DNA of 64,000 nucleotides, from NCBI RefSeq assembly GCF_020035535.1, contig NZ_CP083349.1, forward strand, positions 1,922,001 through 1,986,000, given 5' to 3'. A program made the position numbers and the translations under genes. Numbering within the stretch: position 1 is the first letter of the stretch; each line of letters opens with the position of its first letter. Below, one piece after another: positions 9,213-18,592 of this stretch. The stretch comes from Ensifer adhaerens (lineage in GTDB: Bacteria; Pseudomonadota; Alphaproteobacteria; Rhizobiales; Rhizobiaceae). The notes under the pieces are model-generated. The model was given only the letters and a program-made list of their open reading frames with translations, searched no databases and was not told the DNA's origin.

Positions 9213-9401
9213 ATGAAGACCAAACACTACGTGTTTCAGATTTTTCGCGCCGCCTTCACCGACAGGCTGGTGTTGATCATCGTTGTCCTGATGATTGCCT
9301 CGATTTACGCCGTGCTGCCAATAAAGTCCTGCTCCAATCCCGGCGCTTCGGGTGGTGGTGAAGCAGCGGAACGACCGGCTCCCGTCTCGATGGCCGGCTA
9401 G
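9213..9401 (+). CDS. Small single-span membrane protein, unknown
   Basis: The ATG at 9213 gives 62 residues: MKTKHYVFQIFRAAFTDR, then one membrane span (LVLIIVVLMIASIYAVLPI, about residues 19-37), then a short polar tail with a Cys. A longer frame starts at 9153. No family is recognised. It lies just before the gnd terminator and converges with gnd. It could be a real small membrane protein because the span is well formed, but there is no supporting neighbour. Confidence 0.38.
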   Translation: MKTKHYVFQIFRAAFTDRLVLIIVVLMIASIYAVLPIKSCSNPGASGGGEAAERPAPVSMAG

Positions 9402-9436
9402 CATCCGATCCGGTCAGCGCGATCCTCAAACGCAAA

Positions 9437-9460
9437 CGGGGCGGTCCGAAGGCCGCCCCG
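9437..9460 (-). terminator. Terminator hairpin downstream of gnd
   Basis: A perfect 8-bp GC stem (9437-9444 with 9453-9460) with an 8-nt loop lies 22 bp after the gnd stop. On the minus strand it is followed by GTTTGCGTTTG. It can end gnd transcription and, less well, the convergent small gene. Confidence 0.6.
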
Positions 9461-9482
9461 CATTGCATCACTGATCCCGCTC

Positions 9483-10913
9483 TCAGCCGTTAAGGCCGCT
9501 GCCCCACGGGCCGTGGTGGCTGTCGGCGCCGTCGACGCGGTCGAAGCCGTGGGCGCCGAAGAAGTCGCGCTGGGCCTGGATGACATTGGCCGTGCTGCGG
9601 CCGCGGCGGTAGCTGTCGAAATAGCCAAGCGCCGAGGCCAGTGCCGGAACCGGCAGGCCGCCGAGAACGGCTGACGAGACGACGCGGCGCAGTGCCCCGT
9701 CAGTTTCCTTGACCATGGCGGCAAAGGCCGGTGTGACGATCAGGTTGGCAGCGTCAGGCGCCTTGGTGAAGGCGGTGGTGATTTCGTCGAGGAACTGCGA
9801 ACGGATGATGCAGCCGGCGCGCCAGATCTTGGCGATCGTCGGCATCGGCAGGTTCCAGTTGAACTCCTTGGAGGCCGCCGACATCACGGCGAAGCCTTGT
9901 GCATAGGCGCCGATCTTGGCGGCAAGCAGTGCGCTTTCGAGATCCTTGATGAAGGCTGCCTTGTCGGCGACCTTGAACTCGCCGACCGAGGGAAGCCCGA
10001 GGATCTTCTCGGCCGTTTCGCGCTCGTCCTTCATCGAGGAGATGCTGCGCGCCGCAACCGCCGCCTCGATGCCGGTTGCCGGCACACCCATGTTCTGCGC
10101 CTCGATCACCGACCACTTGCCGGTGCCCTTCTGGCCGGCCTTGTCGAGGATCATGTCGACGATCGGCTTGCCGGTCAGGGGATCGGCGGCCTTCAGCACC
10201 TTCTCGGTGATCTCGATCAGGTAGGAGTTGAGGCGGCCCTTGTTCCAGGTGCCGAAGACTTCGCCGATCTCGGTCGCCGACATCTTCAGGCCGTCGCGCA
10301 GGATGCCGTAGATTTCGGCGATCATCTGCATGTCGGCATATTCGATGCCGTTGTGGATGGTCTTGACGAAGTGGCCGGCGCCGTTTTCGCCGAGCCAGGC
10401 AACGCAAGGTACGTTGTCGTACTTGGCGGCAATCGAGGTCAAAACGGTCTCGACGCGCTTCCAGGATTCTTCCTTGCCGCCGACCATGATCGACGGGCCG
10501 TGGCGCGCACCCTCCTCACCGCCGGAAACACCCATGCCGATGAACGTCAGGCCCGAATCCTTCAGCGTCTCGAAGCGGCGCATCGTGTCGCGGAAGTTGG
10601 CGTTGCCGGCGTCGATCATGATGTCGCCCTTGGCGAGATATGGCTCGAGGATCTTCATCTGCTGGTCAACGGGCTCGCCGGCCTTGATCATGATGATGAT
10701 CGGGCGCGGCGGGCGGATGGCGGCGACGAATTCTTCAATGGTGTCGCAGGGCACGATCTGGCCCTGGAGGTCGCCGGCTTCCGCGTAGAATTTGTGCGTC
10801 GCTTCGACGGTGCGGTTGAAGACCGCGATCTTGTTGCCTTTTTCAGCGATGTTGAGCGCCAGGTTCGAGCCCATGACGCCGAGACCGATTAGGCCGATTT
10901 CCGCCTGTGACAC
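9483..10913 (-). CDS. gnd: 6-phosphogluconate dehydrogenase, decarboxylating
   Basis: The enzyme oxidises 6-phosphogluconate to ribulose 5-phosphate and CO2 with NADP in the cytosolic pentose phosphate pathway. The start is a GTG at 10913 preceded by AGGAGG 7 bases upstream; the open frame to 11057 has no ribosome site. The 476 residues match the family length. GLGVMGSNLALNIAEKG is the Rossmann dinucleotide motif. The segments IGMGVSGGEEGARHGPSIMVGG and VKTIHNGIEYADMQ contain the catalytic Lys and substrate contacts. The C terminus has the usual GPWG-like end (HHGPWGSGLNG). It is a single gene ending at a hairpin. Confidence 0.96.
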   Translation of the reverse strand: MSQAEIGLIGLGVMGSNLALNIAEKGNKIAVFNRTVEATHKFYAEAGDLQGQIVPCDTIEEFVAAIRPPRPIIIMIKAGEPVDQQMKILEPYLAKGDIMIDAGNANFRDTMRRFETLKDSGLTFIGMGVSGGEEGARHGPSIMVGGKEESWKRVETVLTSIAAKYDNVPCVAWLGENGAGHFVKTIHNGIEYADMQMIAEIYGILRDGLKMSATEIGEVFGTWNKGRLNSYLIEITEKVLKAADPLTGKPIVDMILDKAGQKGTGKWSVIEAQNMGVPATGIEAAVAARSISSMKDERETAEKILGLPSVGEFKVADKAAFIKDLESALLAAKIGAYAQGFAVMSAASKEFNWNLPMPTIAKIWRAGCIIRSQFLDEITTAFTKAPDAANLIVTPAFAAMVKETDGALRRVVSSAVLGGLPVPALASALGYFDSYRRGRSTANVIQAQRDFFGAHGFDRVDGADSHHGPWGSGLNG

Positions 10914-11092
10914 GTGATTGCCTCCTTGGACAGAAGTGCCGGGCGCGATCGGGATAAGCGCGTCAGAGCCGGCCCTTCGAATTGAACTGCGCCCTCTCGC
11001 GCGGGGCTCTGTCGAAGGCCCGGGCGCGAGAAGCGACGGCGGAGGTTGTTTTGGCATTCAAATCGATTAAGGACAAGGGATTACTGACGGAA

Positions 11093-11251
11093 TCACTTCT
11101 TTTCAGGCTTGCCGTCACCATCGTCGAGCACGCGCCAGGAGGCCCCTTCGAGGTCTTCGTACTGGCCGCTTTTCAGCGCCCAGAGGAACGCAACGAGACC
11201 GATCCCGCCGAGAAAAAGCGCAATGGGAATGAGATAGATCAGTGTGTTCAT
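11093..11251 (-). CDS. fixS: FixS/CcoS cbb3-oxidase maturation protein
   Basis: This 52-codon gene encodes MNTLIYLIPIALFLGGIGLVAFLWALKSGQYEDLEGASWRVL. That is the FixS/CcoS signature: one N-terminal membrane span followed by the SGQY(E/D)DLEG motif. FixS is needed for cofactor insertion into the cbb3-type cytochrome oxidase. Its ATG overlaps the fixI stop as ATGA (11248-11251), so it is translationally coupled and last in fixGHIS. Length is normal for the family. Confidence 0.95.
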   Translation of the reverse strand: MNTLIYLIPIALFLGGIGLVAFLWALKSGQYEDLEGASWRVLDDGDGKPEKK

Positions 11252-13536
11252 GAGGCACTCCCGACCGGCCGCCGGGTGGCCGGTGCCTGCCGTTCCGCCT
11301 GCTCGGCGACATTGCCGGTTGCCGCGCGTAGGCGCAAGGCATTGGCAACGACGATCACCGACGAGGTCGACATGGCGACCGCCGCGATCAGCGGTGTCGC
11401 ATAGCCGAGGATCGCGATCGGCACGGCGATCACGTTATAGCCGATCGCCAGCGCGAAGTTCTGGCGAATGAGCCGCCCGGCCCGCCTCGACGTATCGATC
11501 GCCATCGGCACGGCATTGAGACCCTGATGCAGGAAGACGAAGTCCGCCGCCTGCCGGCCGACATCGGCAGCGGTTGCCGGCGCCATCGAGACATGGGCCG
11601 CACGCAGCGCTGGAGCGTCGTTGATGCCGTCGCCGACCATCAGCACGCGATGACCGCCCTCAGCGGCAGCCGCGCATTCGTCCACTTTGCCGCGCGGCGT
11701 CAGTTCCGCCTTGAAGCGTTCGATGCCGATCCGGCGGGCAAGCGCCGCCACGACAGGCGCACGGTCGCCGGAAAGGATGCCGGTCGACAGGCCCAGCCGT
11801 CCGAGTTCGTCGATGCTTTCGCGAGCGAAGGGCCGCAACCGGTCCTCGAAGCGGAAGCAGCCAAGTTCACGGCCATCGAGCGACAGGATCACTTCAGACT
11901 GACCGGTCGCCTCGCCGGCATCGCCGCAGGCAAAAGCACGGCTACCGAGCCGGTAGACACCGGCTTCGGTATGCGCCTCGATGCCGGCACCGGGAATTTC
12001 GCGGATTTCGCCGTTGACGACGGGCGCGATGGTCGCCGCATCATGAATGGCCATCGCCAGCGGATGACGCGAGTGCACGGCAAGGCCTGCCGCCGTTGCC
12101 AGCACGGAGGGCTGGATCTCCTGACCGTTGACCAGCCGTGGCTCGCCCACCGTCAGCGTTCCCGTCTTGTCCAGCAGCACCGTATCGATCTCGGCAAGGC
12201 GCTCCATGGCCGAGCCGTCCTTGACCATGACGCCGTTCTGGAAGAGCCGTCCAGCGGCGATGACCTGCACGACGGGCACCGCAAGCCCGAGCGCGCAGGG
12301 GCAGGTGATGATCAGCACCGCGACCGCAACCAGCATCGCATGGTGAAAATCGCCATTGACGAACATCCAACCGATGAAGCTCAACAGCGCCAGCAGATGC
12401 ACCGCAGGCGAATAGTATTGCGCCGCCCTGTCAGCGATACGGCGATAGCGCGCCCTGCCCCCTTCGGCGGCCTCCATCAGGCCCATGATCTCGGCCAGCA
12501 GCGAGTCACGCGCCGCGGCCGTCGCCTCGATTGTCAGCGGCCCGGTGAGGTTCAGCGTGCCGGCTTCCACGGTGTCGCCGACCTTGACCGGCGCCGGCGC
12601 ACTCTCGCCATTGACGATCGAGCGATCGAGGTCGCTGGCGCCCGTGAGAATACGGCCGTCGACCGGAATGCGCTCGCCGGCTGATATCGCCAGCTTTTCG
12701 CCCGGCTTGATCTCGTCGACGGGGCGATATTCCCGCCCGCCAGCCGCATCGAGCACCATGGCGCCGCGCGGCGAAAGTCTCGCCAGGCTGCTGATCGCCG
12801 AACGGGCGCGACCGCGCATCATATGGTCAAGCGTGCGGCCGATCAAAAGGAAGAAGAGTAGCATCACCGTGCCGTCGAACCAGGCGTGGGTGCCGTGGGT
12901 GATTGTCTCATAGAGCGAGATCGAGAACGAAAGCGTGATCGCGAGCGCAATCGGCACGTCCATGTTGGTGCGGCCGTGCTTCAGCGCGTTCCAGGCCGAC
13001 GCATAGAAGAAGCGCCCGGCATAGATCAGCGTCGGCGCGGCAATCAGCGCCGAGATCCAGTGGAAGAGATCGCGGGTCGCAGCCTCCGCCCCCGACCAGA
13101 CCGAGACCGAAAGCAGCATGATGTTGGCCGAGGCAAAGCCGGAGACGGCAACGGCACGCACCAGCTTCTTCAGCGTCTGGTCGCCGTCTTCCTCGCCCGG
13201 CGCGAAGAGATGGGTCTCGTAACCGCGCGAGCGAATGGTCCGCGCGAGTTCCCGCGGATCGGTGCGGGCGCCATCGACTTCTTCCTTCCAGACGATCGAG
13301 ACCCGCCGCGACGAAAGGTTCACGCGTGCCCGGTCGACTTCCGGCAGCACCTTCAGCGCGGCTTCCAGCGTGGTGATGCAGGCGCCGCAATGCACCCCGG
13401 GGACGCTGAGGTCCGTCTGGCGCAGGCCGCCGCCGAGCGACCGGCTCGTCAGCCACAGTTCTTCGGCTGTCGGCAGCCCCTGCCCGGCCCTGTCGGTCTC
13501 CAGAGCCATTTCGGTTCCTGGAGCACAGCAGCTCAT
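11248..13536 (-). CDS. fixI: FixI/CcoI copper-translocating P-type ATPase
   Basis: The ATG at 13536 overlaps the fixH end; the longer frame to 13620 is out of context. The 762-residue P1B ATPase exports copper for assembly of the cbb3 oxidase Cu-B centre. Visible parts are an N-terminal MSCC, a heavy-metal domain with GVHCGACIT (Cys50, Cys53), the transmembrane metal site CPC at 412-414, the phosphorylation site DKTGT (Asp456) and the hinge motif VGDGINDAPAL. About eight membrane spans are expected. Gene order fixGHIS and coupling by overlap confirm the assignment. Confidence 0.96.
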   Translation of the reverse strand: MSCCAPGTEMALETDRAGQGLPTAEELWLTSRSLGGGLRQTDLSVPGVHCGACITTLEAALKVLPEVDRARVNLSSRRVSIVWKEEVDGARTDPRELARTIRSRGYETHLFAPGEEDGDQTLKKLVRAVAVSGFASANIMLLSVSVWSGAEAATRDLFHWISALIAAPTLIYAGRFFYASAWNALKHGRTNMDVPIALAITLSFSISLYETITHGTHAWFDGTVMLLFFLLIGRTLDHMMRGRARSAISSLARLSPRGAMVLDAAGGREYRPVDEIKPGEKLAISAGERIPVDGRILTGASDLDRSIVNGESAPAPVKVGDTVEAGTLNLTGPLTIEATAAARDSLLAEIMGLMEAAEGGRARYRRIADRAAQYYSPAVHLLALLSFIGWMFVNGDFHHAMLVAVAVLIITCPCALGLAVPVVQVIAAGRLFQNGVMVKDGSAMERLAEIDTVLLDKTGTLTVGEPRLVNGQEIQPSVLATAAGLAVHSRHPLAMAIHDAATIAPVVNGEIREIPGAGIEAHTEAGVYRLGSRAFACGDAGEATGQSEVILSLDGRELGCFRFEDRLRPFARESIDELGRLGLSTGILSGDRAPVVAALARRIGIERFKAELTPRGKVDECAAAAEGGHRVLMVGDGINDAPALRAAHVSMAPATAADVGRQAADFVFLHQGLNAVPMAIDTSRRAGRLIRQNFALAIGYNVIAVPIAILGYATPLIAAVAMSTSSVIVVANALRLRAATGNVAEQAERQAPATRRPVGSAS

Positions 13537-14030
13537 TGCCCGGCTCCCGGCACCATGAAGCGGATCGCCTGTCGGTAGACGACCGCATCGCCCCTGGTCG
13601 CGGTGATATCGGCAATCCACTGACCACGCTTCAGGTTCGCAGCGGCAACGAAGACGCCCTCGCCCTGATGCGCCATCTCGACCGTCACATCCTCATGCTC
13701 CTCGACTGGCCGCTTGAGGATCGCGACCACCTTGTCGGCCGTCAGCTCCGGCTTGCCCTGGCGTGTCAGCGTGTAGCGCAGCGCCTCGTTCTCGACGCTG
13801 AGCTTGCCGTCGAGGCCAATGGCGGCAAAGGCCTTCGCCTCCTTCACCTTGCCGTTGAACTGCTGGCTGGCGACATAGGTGTTTTGCACCACCAGCCCGC
13901 TCCAGCTATGGCTCGCATTCCAGGCCATGATCAGGTTGACGGTGATGATCGTGCCGAAGAACAGCACCATGACGCCGAGCATGTGCCAGCCGGTGAAGGG
14001 CCGCGGTGCTTTTGCCTGCTTGGTGGTCAT
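13533..14030 (-). CDS. fixH: FixH/CcoH cbb3-oxidase assembly protein
   Basis: The 165-residue protein has a short cytoplasmic start, one membrane span (GWHMLGVMVLFFGTIITVNLIMAW, about 19-42) and a periplasmic domain with the family's conserved SWSGLVVQNTYVASQQFN segment. FixH/CcoH stabilises cbb3 oxidase assembly. The start overlaps fixG by 4 bp and the stop overlaps fixI by 4 bp, so fixG, H and I form one tightly coupled unit. Confidence 0.95.
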   Translation of the reverse strand: MTTKQAKAPRPFTGWHMLGVMVLFFGTIITVNLIMAWNASHSWSGLVVQNTYVASQQFNGKVKEAKAFAAIGLDGKLSVENEALRYTLTRQGKPELTADKVVAILKRPVEEHEDVTVEMAHQGEGVFVAAANLKRGQWIADITATRGDAVVYRQAIRFMVPGAGQ

Positions 14031-15601
14031 TTTGCGGCTCCCGGGCTGTTGAAGTTGGCCTTGTAGACGTCGCGCTCGTGGCTCGACGGATCCTCGACGA
14101 TGAGGCTGAAACCGTCAGCCGCTTCGGTCAGCTTGTCCTTCGGCAGCGTCACGAAAACCTTGACCGCCGTTACCTTGTCCGGATCGACGCCCACTGCAAA
14201 GGTGCGGCCGTCGCCCGGCGCATGGCCGGCGATGCGCATGGTCGCCGAGGGCATGCCGTCGATCGCCAGCGTGATGGTGCGTTGTTCGGGGATCATGTTC
14301 AAGAGCTTGACCATGTAGCCGTTGCGCACCGAGCCATCGGATTCGACGACGAATTGCGGGTTGCGGTCGTGCAGCACGTTGAGTTCCAGCCGATCGCGCG
14401 ACAGGAGCGCATAGAGCAGCCCGATGCCGACGAGCGTCCAGACGCCAAGATAGAGAAGCACACGCGGCCGGAAGACGATCTTCCAGTTGAAGTGGCGAAC
14501 CTTGTCGACGAAAGCGCCGTCCGCGTCGCGTACCCGGCTCGGGTCGATCGTGGTCGTGCCGCCATTGGTGGCAAGTGCCATGTTGGCGGCATAATCGTTC
14601 AGCGTCGCATAGGAGATCAGCCCACGTTCGCGGCCGACCTTGTCCATGACGCTGTTGCAGGCATCGATGCAGAGCGCGCAGGTAATGCATTCGAGCTGCT
14701 GGCCGTCGCGGATGTCGATACCCATCGGACAGACGACGACGCAGGCGTTGCAATCGACGCAATCGCCCACGGCCTCCCCGGCGGCAACGGCCTTCTTCTG
14801 GTGGCGCGAACGCGGCTCCCCACGCCAGTCGTTATAGGTCACGACCAGCGAGTTCTCGTCGAGCATCGCCGCCTGGATGCGCGGCCACGGGCACATATAG
14901 GTGCAGACCTGCTCGCGCATCAGTCCGCCGAAGACATAGGTGGTGGCCGTCAGGATGCCGACGGTCATGTAGGCGACGGTCGGCGCCTCAAGCGAAATGA
15001 AGCTCTTGAGCAGCGTCGGCGCATCGGCGAAGTAGAAGATCCAGGCGCCGCCGGTGGCAATGCCGATCAGGATCCAGATCGAATGCTTCGACACCCGTTT
15101 GACGACCTTGTCGAACGTCCAGGGACCGGCATCGAGCTTCATGCGGGCGTTGCGGTCACCCTCGACATAGCGCTCGACCACCAGGAAGAGATCGACCCAT
15201 ACGGTCTGCGGACAGGTGTAGCCGCACCAGGCGCGGCCGACGGCCGATGTGACCAGGAACAGGCCGAAGCCCGCCATCACCAAAAGGCCGGCGACGAAGA
15301 AGAATTCCTGCGGCCAGATTTCGATGAAGAAGAAATAGAAGCGACGAGCGGCAAGATCGACCAGCACCGCCTGGTCAGGCGCATGCGCGCCGCGATCCCA
15401 GCGGATCCACGGCGTCAGGTAGTAGATGCCAAGCGTCACCAGCATCACCAGCCACTTGAACCGGCGGAAACTGCCCTCGGCGCGCTTCGGGAAGATCTTC
15501 TTGCGTTTTTCGTAAAGCGGCTTGCGCACATGCGCCGCATTGACCGGTTCGGCCTCGTGGCGTTCGACAGAGGCAGGATTTGCGGCTGAATGAGGGCTCA
15601 T
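14027..15601 (-). CDS. fixG: FixG/CcoG iron-sulfur membrane protein for cbb3 oxidase
   Basis: The ATG at 15601 gives 524 residues, the family length; the frame continues open to 15820 but crosses the anaerobox at 15668. About five membrane spans surround a ferredoxin-like region with two 4Fe-4S motifs, CVDCNACVVVCPMG and CITCALCIDAC. An upstream WCGYTCPQTVW motif is also present, typical of FixG/RdxA/CcoG. CcoG is reported to reduce copper for cbb3 assembly. It is first in fixGHIS, 67 bp after the anaerobox, so it is expected to be induced at low oxygen by FnrN. Confidence 0.96.
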   Translation of the reverse strand: MSPHSAANPASVERHEAEPVNAAHVRKPLYEKRKKIFPKRAEGSFRRFKWLVMLVTLGIYYLTPWIRWDRGAHAPDQAVLVDLAARRFYFFFIEIWPQEFFFVAGLLVMAGFGLFLVTSAVGRAWCGYTCPQTVWVDLFLVVERYVEGDRNARMKLDAGPWTFDKVVKRVSKHSIWILIGIATGGAWIFYFADAPTLLKSFISLEAPTVAYMTVGILTATTYVFGGLMREQVCTYMCPWPRIQAAMLDENSLVVTYNDWRGEPRSRHQKKAVAAGEAVGDCVDCNACVVVCPMGIDIRDGQQLECITCALCIDACNSVMDKVGRERGLISYATLNDYAANMALATNGGTTTIDPSRVRDADGAFVDKVRHFNWKIVFRPRVLLYLGVWTLVGIGLLYALLSRDRLELNVLHDRNPQFVVESDGSVRNGYMVKLLNMIPEQRTITLAIDGMPSATMRIAGHAPGDGRTFAVGVDPDKVTAVKVFVTLPKDKLTEAADGFSLIVEDPSSHERDVYKANFNSPGAAK

Positions 15602-15667
15602 TTGTGGGAAATCCCCGGATATGTCATGTATTGCACCACCTTTTGCCCGATTTGGCAGCCGAAAACG

Positions 15668-15681
15668 TTGATCTGTGTCAA
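15668..15681 (-). promoter_or_regulatory. FNR/FixK-type anaerobox upstream of fixG
   Basis: TTGATCTGTGTCAA matches TTGA-N6-TCAA exactly. It lies 67 bp upstream of the fixG start, a normal distance for an activator at about -41. FnrN is encoded in this window at 33056. The symporter gene at 15832 diverges from it, but the site is farther from that start (151 bp). Confidence 0.85.
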
Positions 15682-15831
15682 GTTTGAGGGCTAAAGCGCC
15701 AGCATGCGGCGAAAGGTCCGGACCTTCCCATGGAAGTGCCCAGGCTTCAAAAGAAGTGCACGGCCTTTCCCATTCGATCCGCATCGCGGTTCGCCACATC
15801 ATCATACCTTGCAATACCAATGAGGAACCGC

Positions 15832-17310
15832 ATGGACACGATCATCGGCTTTCTGAACACGATCTTTTGGGGCTATGTGCTGATCTACGGACTGCTCGCC
15901 GTCGGTATCTATTTCACCTTGCGCCTTGGTTTTCCGCAGATCGTGCATTTCGGCGAGATGTTCCGGGTCCTGAGCAGCGGCGGCTCGAGGGATGCGGCCG
16001 GTATCAGCCCGTTCCAGGCGCTGACCGTCAGCCTCGCCTCACGCGTCGGCACCGGCAACCTCGCAGGCGTCGCCGTGGCGCTCTATCTCGGTGGTCCCGG
16101 CGCCACCTTCTGGATGTGGATGGTGGCGCTGGTCGGCATGGCGACGGCCTATGCCGAAAGCGCGCTTGCGCAGCTCTACAAGGTGCGCAACGAGAATGGC
16201 CAGTATCGCGGCGGTCCCGCCTTCTACATCGCGCGCGGCCTCAACGCGCCCTGGGCGGCTACGATCTTCTCCGTCTGCCTGATTCTCTCCTTCGGCCTCG
16301 TCTTCAACGCCGTGCAGGCCAATTCCATCGCCGATGCCGTCCAGGGCGCCTTCGGCGTGCCGAAGATCGCCGTCGGCATCGCGGTCGCGATCATCTCCGG
16401 CATCGTCATCTTCGGAGGCATTCGTCAGATCGCCCGCGTCGCCGAAATCGTCGTGCCCTTCATGGCGATCGCCTATCTCTTGACGGCGATCTATGTGCTG
16501 GTCACCAATGCGGCGATCGTGCCGAGCGTGCTCTGGACGATCGTCTCCAGCGCATTCGGCCTGCAGGAAGCGGCAGGCGGCGTTGCCGGCGGGGTCACAG
16601 CAGCGATGATGAACGGTGTCAAGCGCGGCCTCTTCTCCAACGAAGCAGGCATGGGCTCTGCCCCGAACATCGCGGCTGTCGCCACGCCCGTGCCGCACCA
16701 CCCGGCGTCGCAAGGCTTCGTGCAGTCGCTCGGCGTCTTCATCGACACCATCCTCATCTGCACTGCAACCTCGGTCATGATCCTGCTGTCGGGCACTTTG
16801 GAGCCGGGCTCAGGCGTCACGGGCACGCAGCTCACACAGGCCGCAATGAACGTGCATATCGGCTGGGCCGGCAGCTACTTCATCGCGATCGCGATCTTCT
16901 TTTTCGCCTTCACCTCGATCATCGGCAACTATTCCTATGCGGAGAATGCGCTCACCTATCTCGGCGGCGCCAACCGTCTGGGCGTCCTGATCATGCGCTG
17001 CGCCGTGCTCGTGATGGTGGTCTGGGGCGCCTCCGAGAGCATCACCACCGTCTTCGACGCCGCCGATGCCTCCATGGGCCTCATGGCGACGATCAACCTC
17101 ATTGCCATCGTGCTCCTCTCCGGTACCATTGCCAAACTGACGAAGGATTATTTTGCCCAGCGTCGGCAAGGTCTTGATCCGGTGTTCCATGCGGCCGACT
17201 ATCCGGAGCTGCAGGGACAGATCGACGGTGAGATCTGGTCGCGCGAAGGGACGACCGGCGCTACCCGGGGCGTGGAGAACAAGACATGGACGGCGCCTTC
17301 GAGCCCGTGA
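15832..17310 (+). CDS. Alanine/glycine:cation symporter (AGCS family)
   Basis: The ATG at 15832 has GAGGAA just upstream; an in-frame ATG at 15820 and an open extension to 15730 are alternatives. The 492-residue protein has about ten membrane spans and the AGCS signature blocks GGSRDAAGISPFQALTVSLASRVGTGNLAGVAVALYLGGPGATFWMW and GLFSNEAGMGSAPNIAA. It imports a small neutral amino acid with sodium or protons at the inner membrane. It overlaps the AraC-type regulator gene by 25 bp. Which amino acid is carried cannot be told from sequence. Confidence 0.93.
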   Translation: MDTIIGFLNTIFWGYVLIYGLLAVGIYFTLRLGFPQIVHFGEMFRVLSSGGSRDAAGISPFQALTVSLASRVGTGNLAGVAVALYLGGPGATFWMWMVALVGMATAYAESALAQLYKVRNENGQYRGGPAFYIARGLNAPWAATIFSVCLILSFGLVFNAVQANSIADAVQGAFGVPKIAVGIAVAIISGIVIFGGIRQIARVAEIVVPFMAIAYLLTAIYVLVTNAAIVPSVLWTIVSSAFGLQEAAGGVAGGVTAAMMNGVKRGLFSNEAGMGSAPNIAAVATPVPHHPASQGFVQSLGVFIDTILICTATSVMILLSGTLEPGSGVTGTQLTQAAMNVHIGWAGSYFIAIAIFFFAFTSIIGNYSYAENALTYLGGANRLGVLIMRCAVLVMVVWGASESITTVFDAADASMGLMATINLIAIVLLSGTIAKLTKDYFAQRRQGLDPVFHAADYPELQGQIDGEIWSREGTTGATRGVENKTWTAPSSP

Positions 17311-18116
17311 CACGTACACGGCCGACACTGGCAAAGCCGACACTGGCCAAGCAACGCGGCATCTATCGCGAGCGCGCCGCACCAGGCGCGCTTGGCGCCC
17401 ATGTCGAATGCCTCTGGAGCCACCAGATGCCGGACGCGCCGCCAGCACCGATGGCGGTGGTGCCAGACGGCTGCGTCGATATCCTCTGGTCCGATCGTGG
17501 CCTCGTCGTCGCCGGCCCCGATCGGGTGGCCGCCTTGCCGGTTATCGCCGGCGGCGCCAATATCGTCGGCCTGCGCTTCCGCCCGGGTGTCGCTGCGTCG
17601 TTCCTGCGCACATCCCTTTCGGAAATCACCGGTCAAATCGTTTCGCTTGACGCGTTCTGGGGCAAGGATGGCCGTGAACTCGACGCACGGCTTCAGGACG
17701 CACCGGATACGGCCCGCCGCGCCGACATCCTGGCGGATGCGGTGCTGCGGCGTCTGCCGGCCGTCTCCCCGCCGCCGGGCGATGTCGCGGCCGCCCTCGC
17801 CTATCTCCTGCAGAGCCCTGATTCGCCTGACAACCCCATCCGCGCACTGGCTACGGCCACCGGCACCAGCGAACGGACACTGCGCCGGCGCTGCCACGAG
17901 CATTTCGGCTATGGCGCCAAGACGCTCGATCGCATCCTGCGGCTGCAGCGCTTCCTAGGCGCATGCCAGAGGGAACCGTCGGCAACGCTCGGCCTGCTCG
18001 CGCTCGATGCCGGCTATGCCGACCAGGCGCATCTGTCGCGCGAAGCGCGGGAGTTGACCTCGCTGTCCCCGGCGGAAATTCGCCGCCAGCTCTCCGTCGA
18101 CCGGCAAGCGGCCTGA
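17286..18116 (+). CDS. AraC-family transcriptional regulator
   Basis: This 276-residue protein has an N-terminal domain starting near ERAAPGALGAHVECLWSHQ and VVPDGCVDILW, typical of the DUF6597 sensor domain found in many AraC regulators. The C-terminal AraC DNA-binding domain lies about residues 175-265 (ALATATGTSERTLRRRCHEHFGYGAKTLDRILRLQRFL ... DAGYADQAHLSREARELTSLSPAEIRRQ). A short direct repeat (CGACACTGGCAAAGC, twice) lies near its start. It overlaps the symporter gene end. It may control the SRPBCC and VOC genes that follow; this is inferred. Confidence 0.87.
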   Translation: MDGAFEPVTRTRPTLAKPTLAKQRGIYRERAAPGALGAHVECLWSHQMPDAPPAPMAVVPDGCVDILWSDRGLVVAGPDRVAALPVIAGGANIVGLRFRPGVAASFLRTSLSEITGQIVSLDAFWGKDGRELDARLQDAPDTARRADILADAVLRRLPAVSPPPGDVAAALAYLLQSPDSPDNPIRALATATGTSERTLRRRCHEHFGYGAKTLDRILRLQRFLGACQREPSATLGLLALDAGYADQAHLSREARELTSLSPAEIRRQLSVDRQAA

Positions 18117-18180
18117 CTGGCCGTTTCGTTCAAGACCGGTGAGGCGACCCGTGCTAATCCCTCATGCAGGAGAACAAGGC

Positions 18181-18591
18181 ATGGCAACACTCGAAGCAAA
18201 GATCGTTCACACCACCATCAATCGCGGCTGGCGCGAGGTCTATGCCTTCATGGCCAGGCCCGAAAACATGCCGCGCTGGGCGTCCGGCCTGTCGTCGGGC
18301 CTGACGCGCGAGGGCGACCATTGGCTGGCGCCCGGACCACTCGGAAACGCCCGCGTGCGCTTCGCTCCCGCCAACGACTTCGGCGTCTTCGACCACCTGG
18401 TGACGCTCGAAGACGACACCGAGGTCCACAATGCGCTACGGGTCGTGCCGAACGGCGATGGCGCGGAGGTGATGTTTACGCTTCTGCGGCAGCCGGGGAT
18501 GAGCGCCGAACAATTTGCCGGCGATGCCGCTTGGGTGACAAAGGATCTCGCCACTTTGAAATCGATCATGGAATCCGGAGAAGACAAATAA
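18181..18591 (+). CDS. SRPBCC (START-like) domain protein
   Basis: The ATG at 18181 has an AGGAGAAC ribosome site; the frame opens upstream at 18139. The 136 residues follow the SRPBCC helix-grip pattern: an initial beta strand (EAKIVHTTINRGWREVYAFMARPENMPRWA), central strands, and a long C-terminal helix (AEQFAGDAAWVTKDLATLKSIMES). Such proteins bind hydrophobic ligands; the ligand here is unknown. It stands between an AraC regulator and a VOC protein, with only 1 bp to the latter, so the two are co-transcribed. Confidence 0.8.
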   Translation: MATLEAKIVHTTINRGWREVYAFMARPENMPRWASGLSSGLTREGDHWLAPGPLGNARVRFAPANDFGVFDHLVTLEDDTEVHNALRVVPNGDGAEVMFTLLRQPGMSAEQFAGDAAWVTKDLATLKSIMESGEDK

Positions 18592-18592
18592 A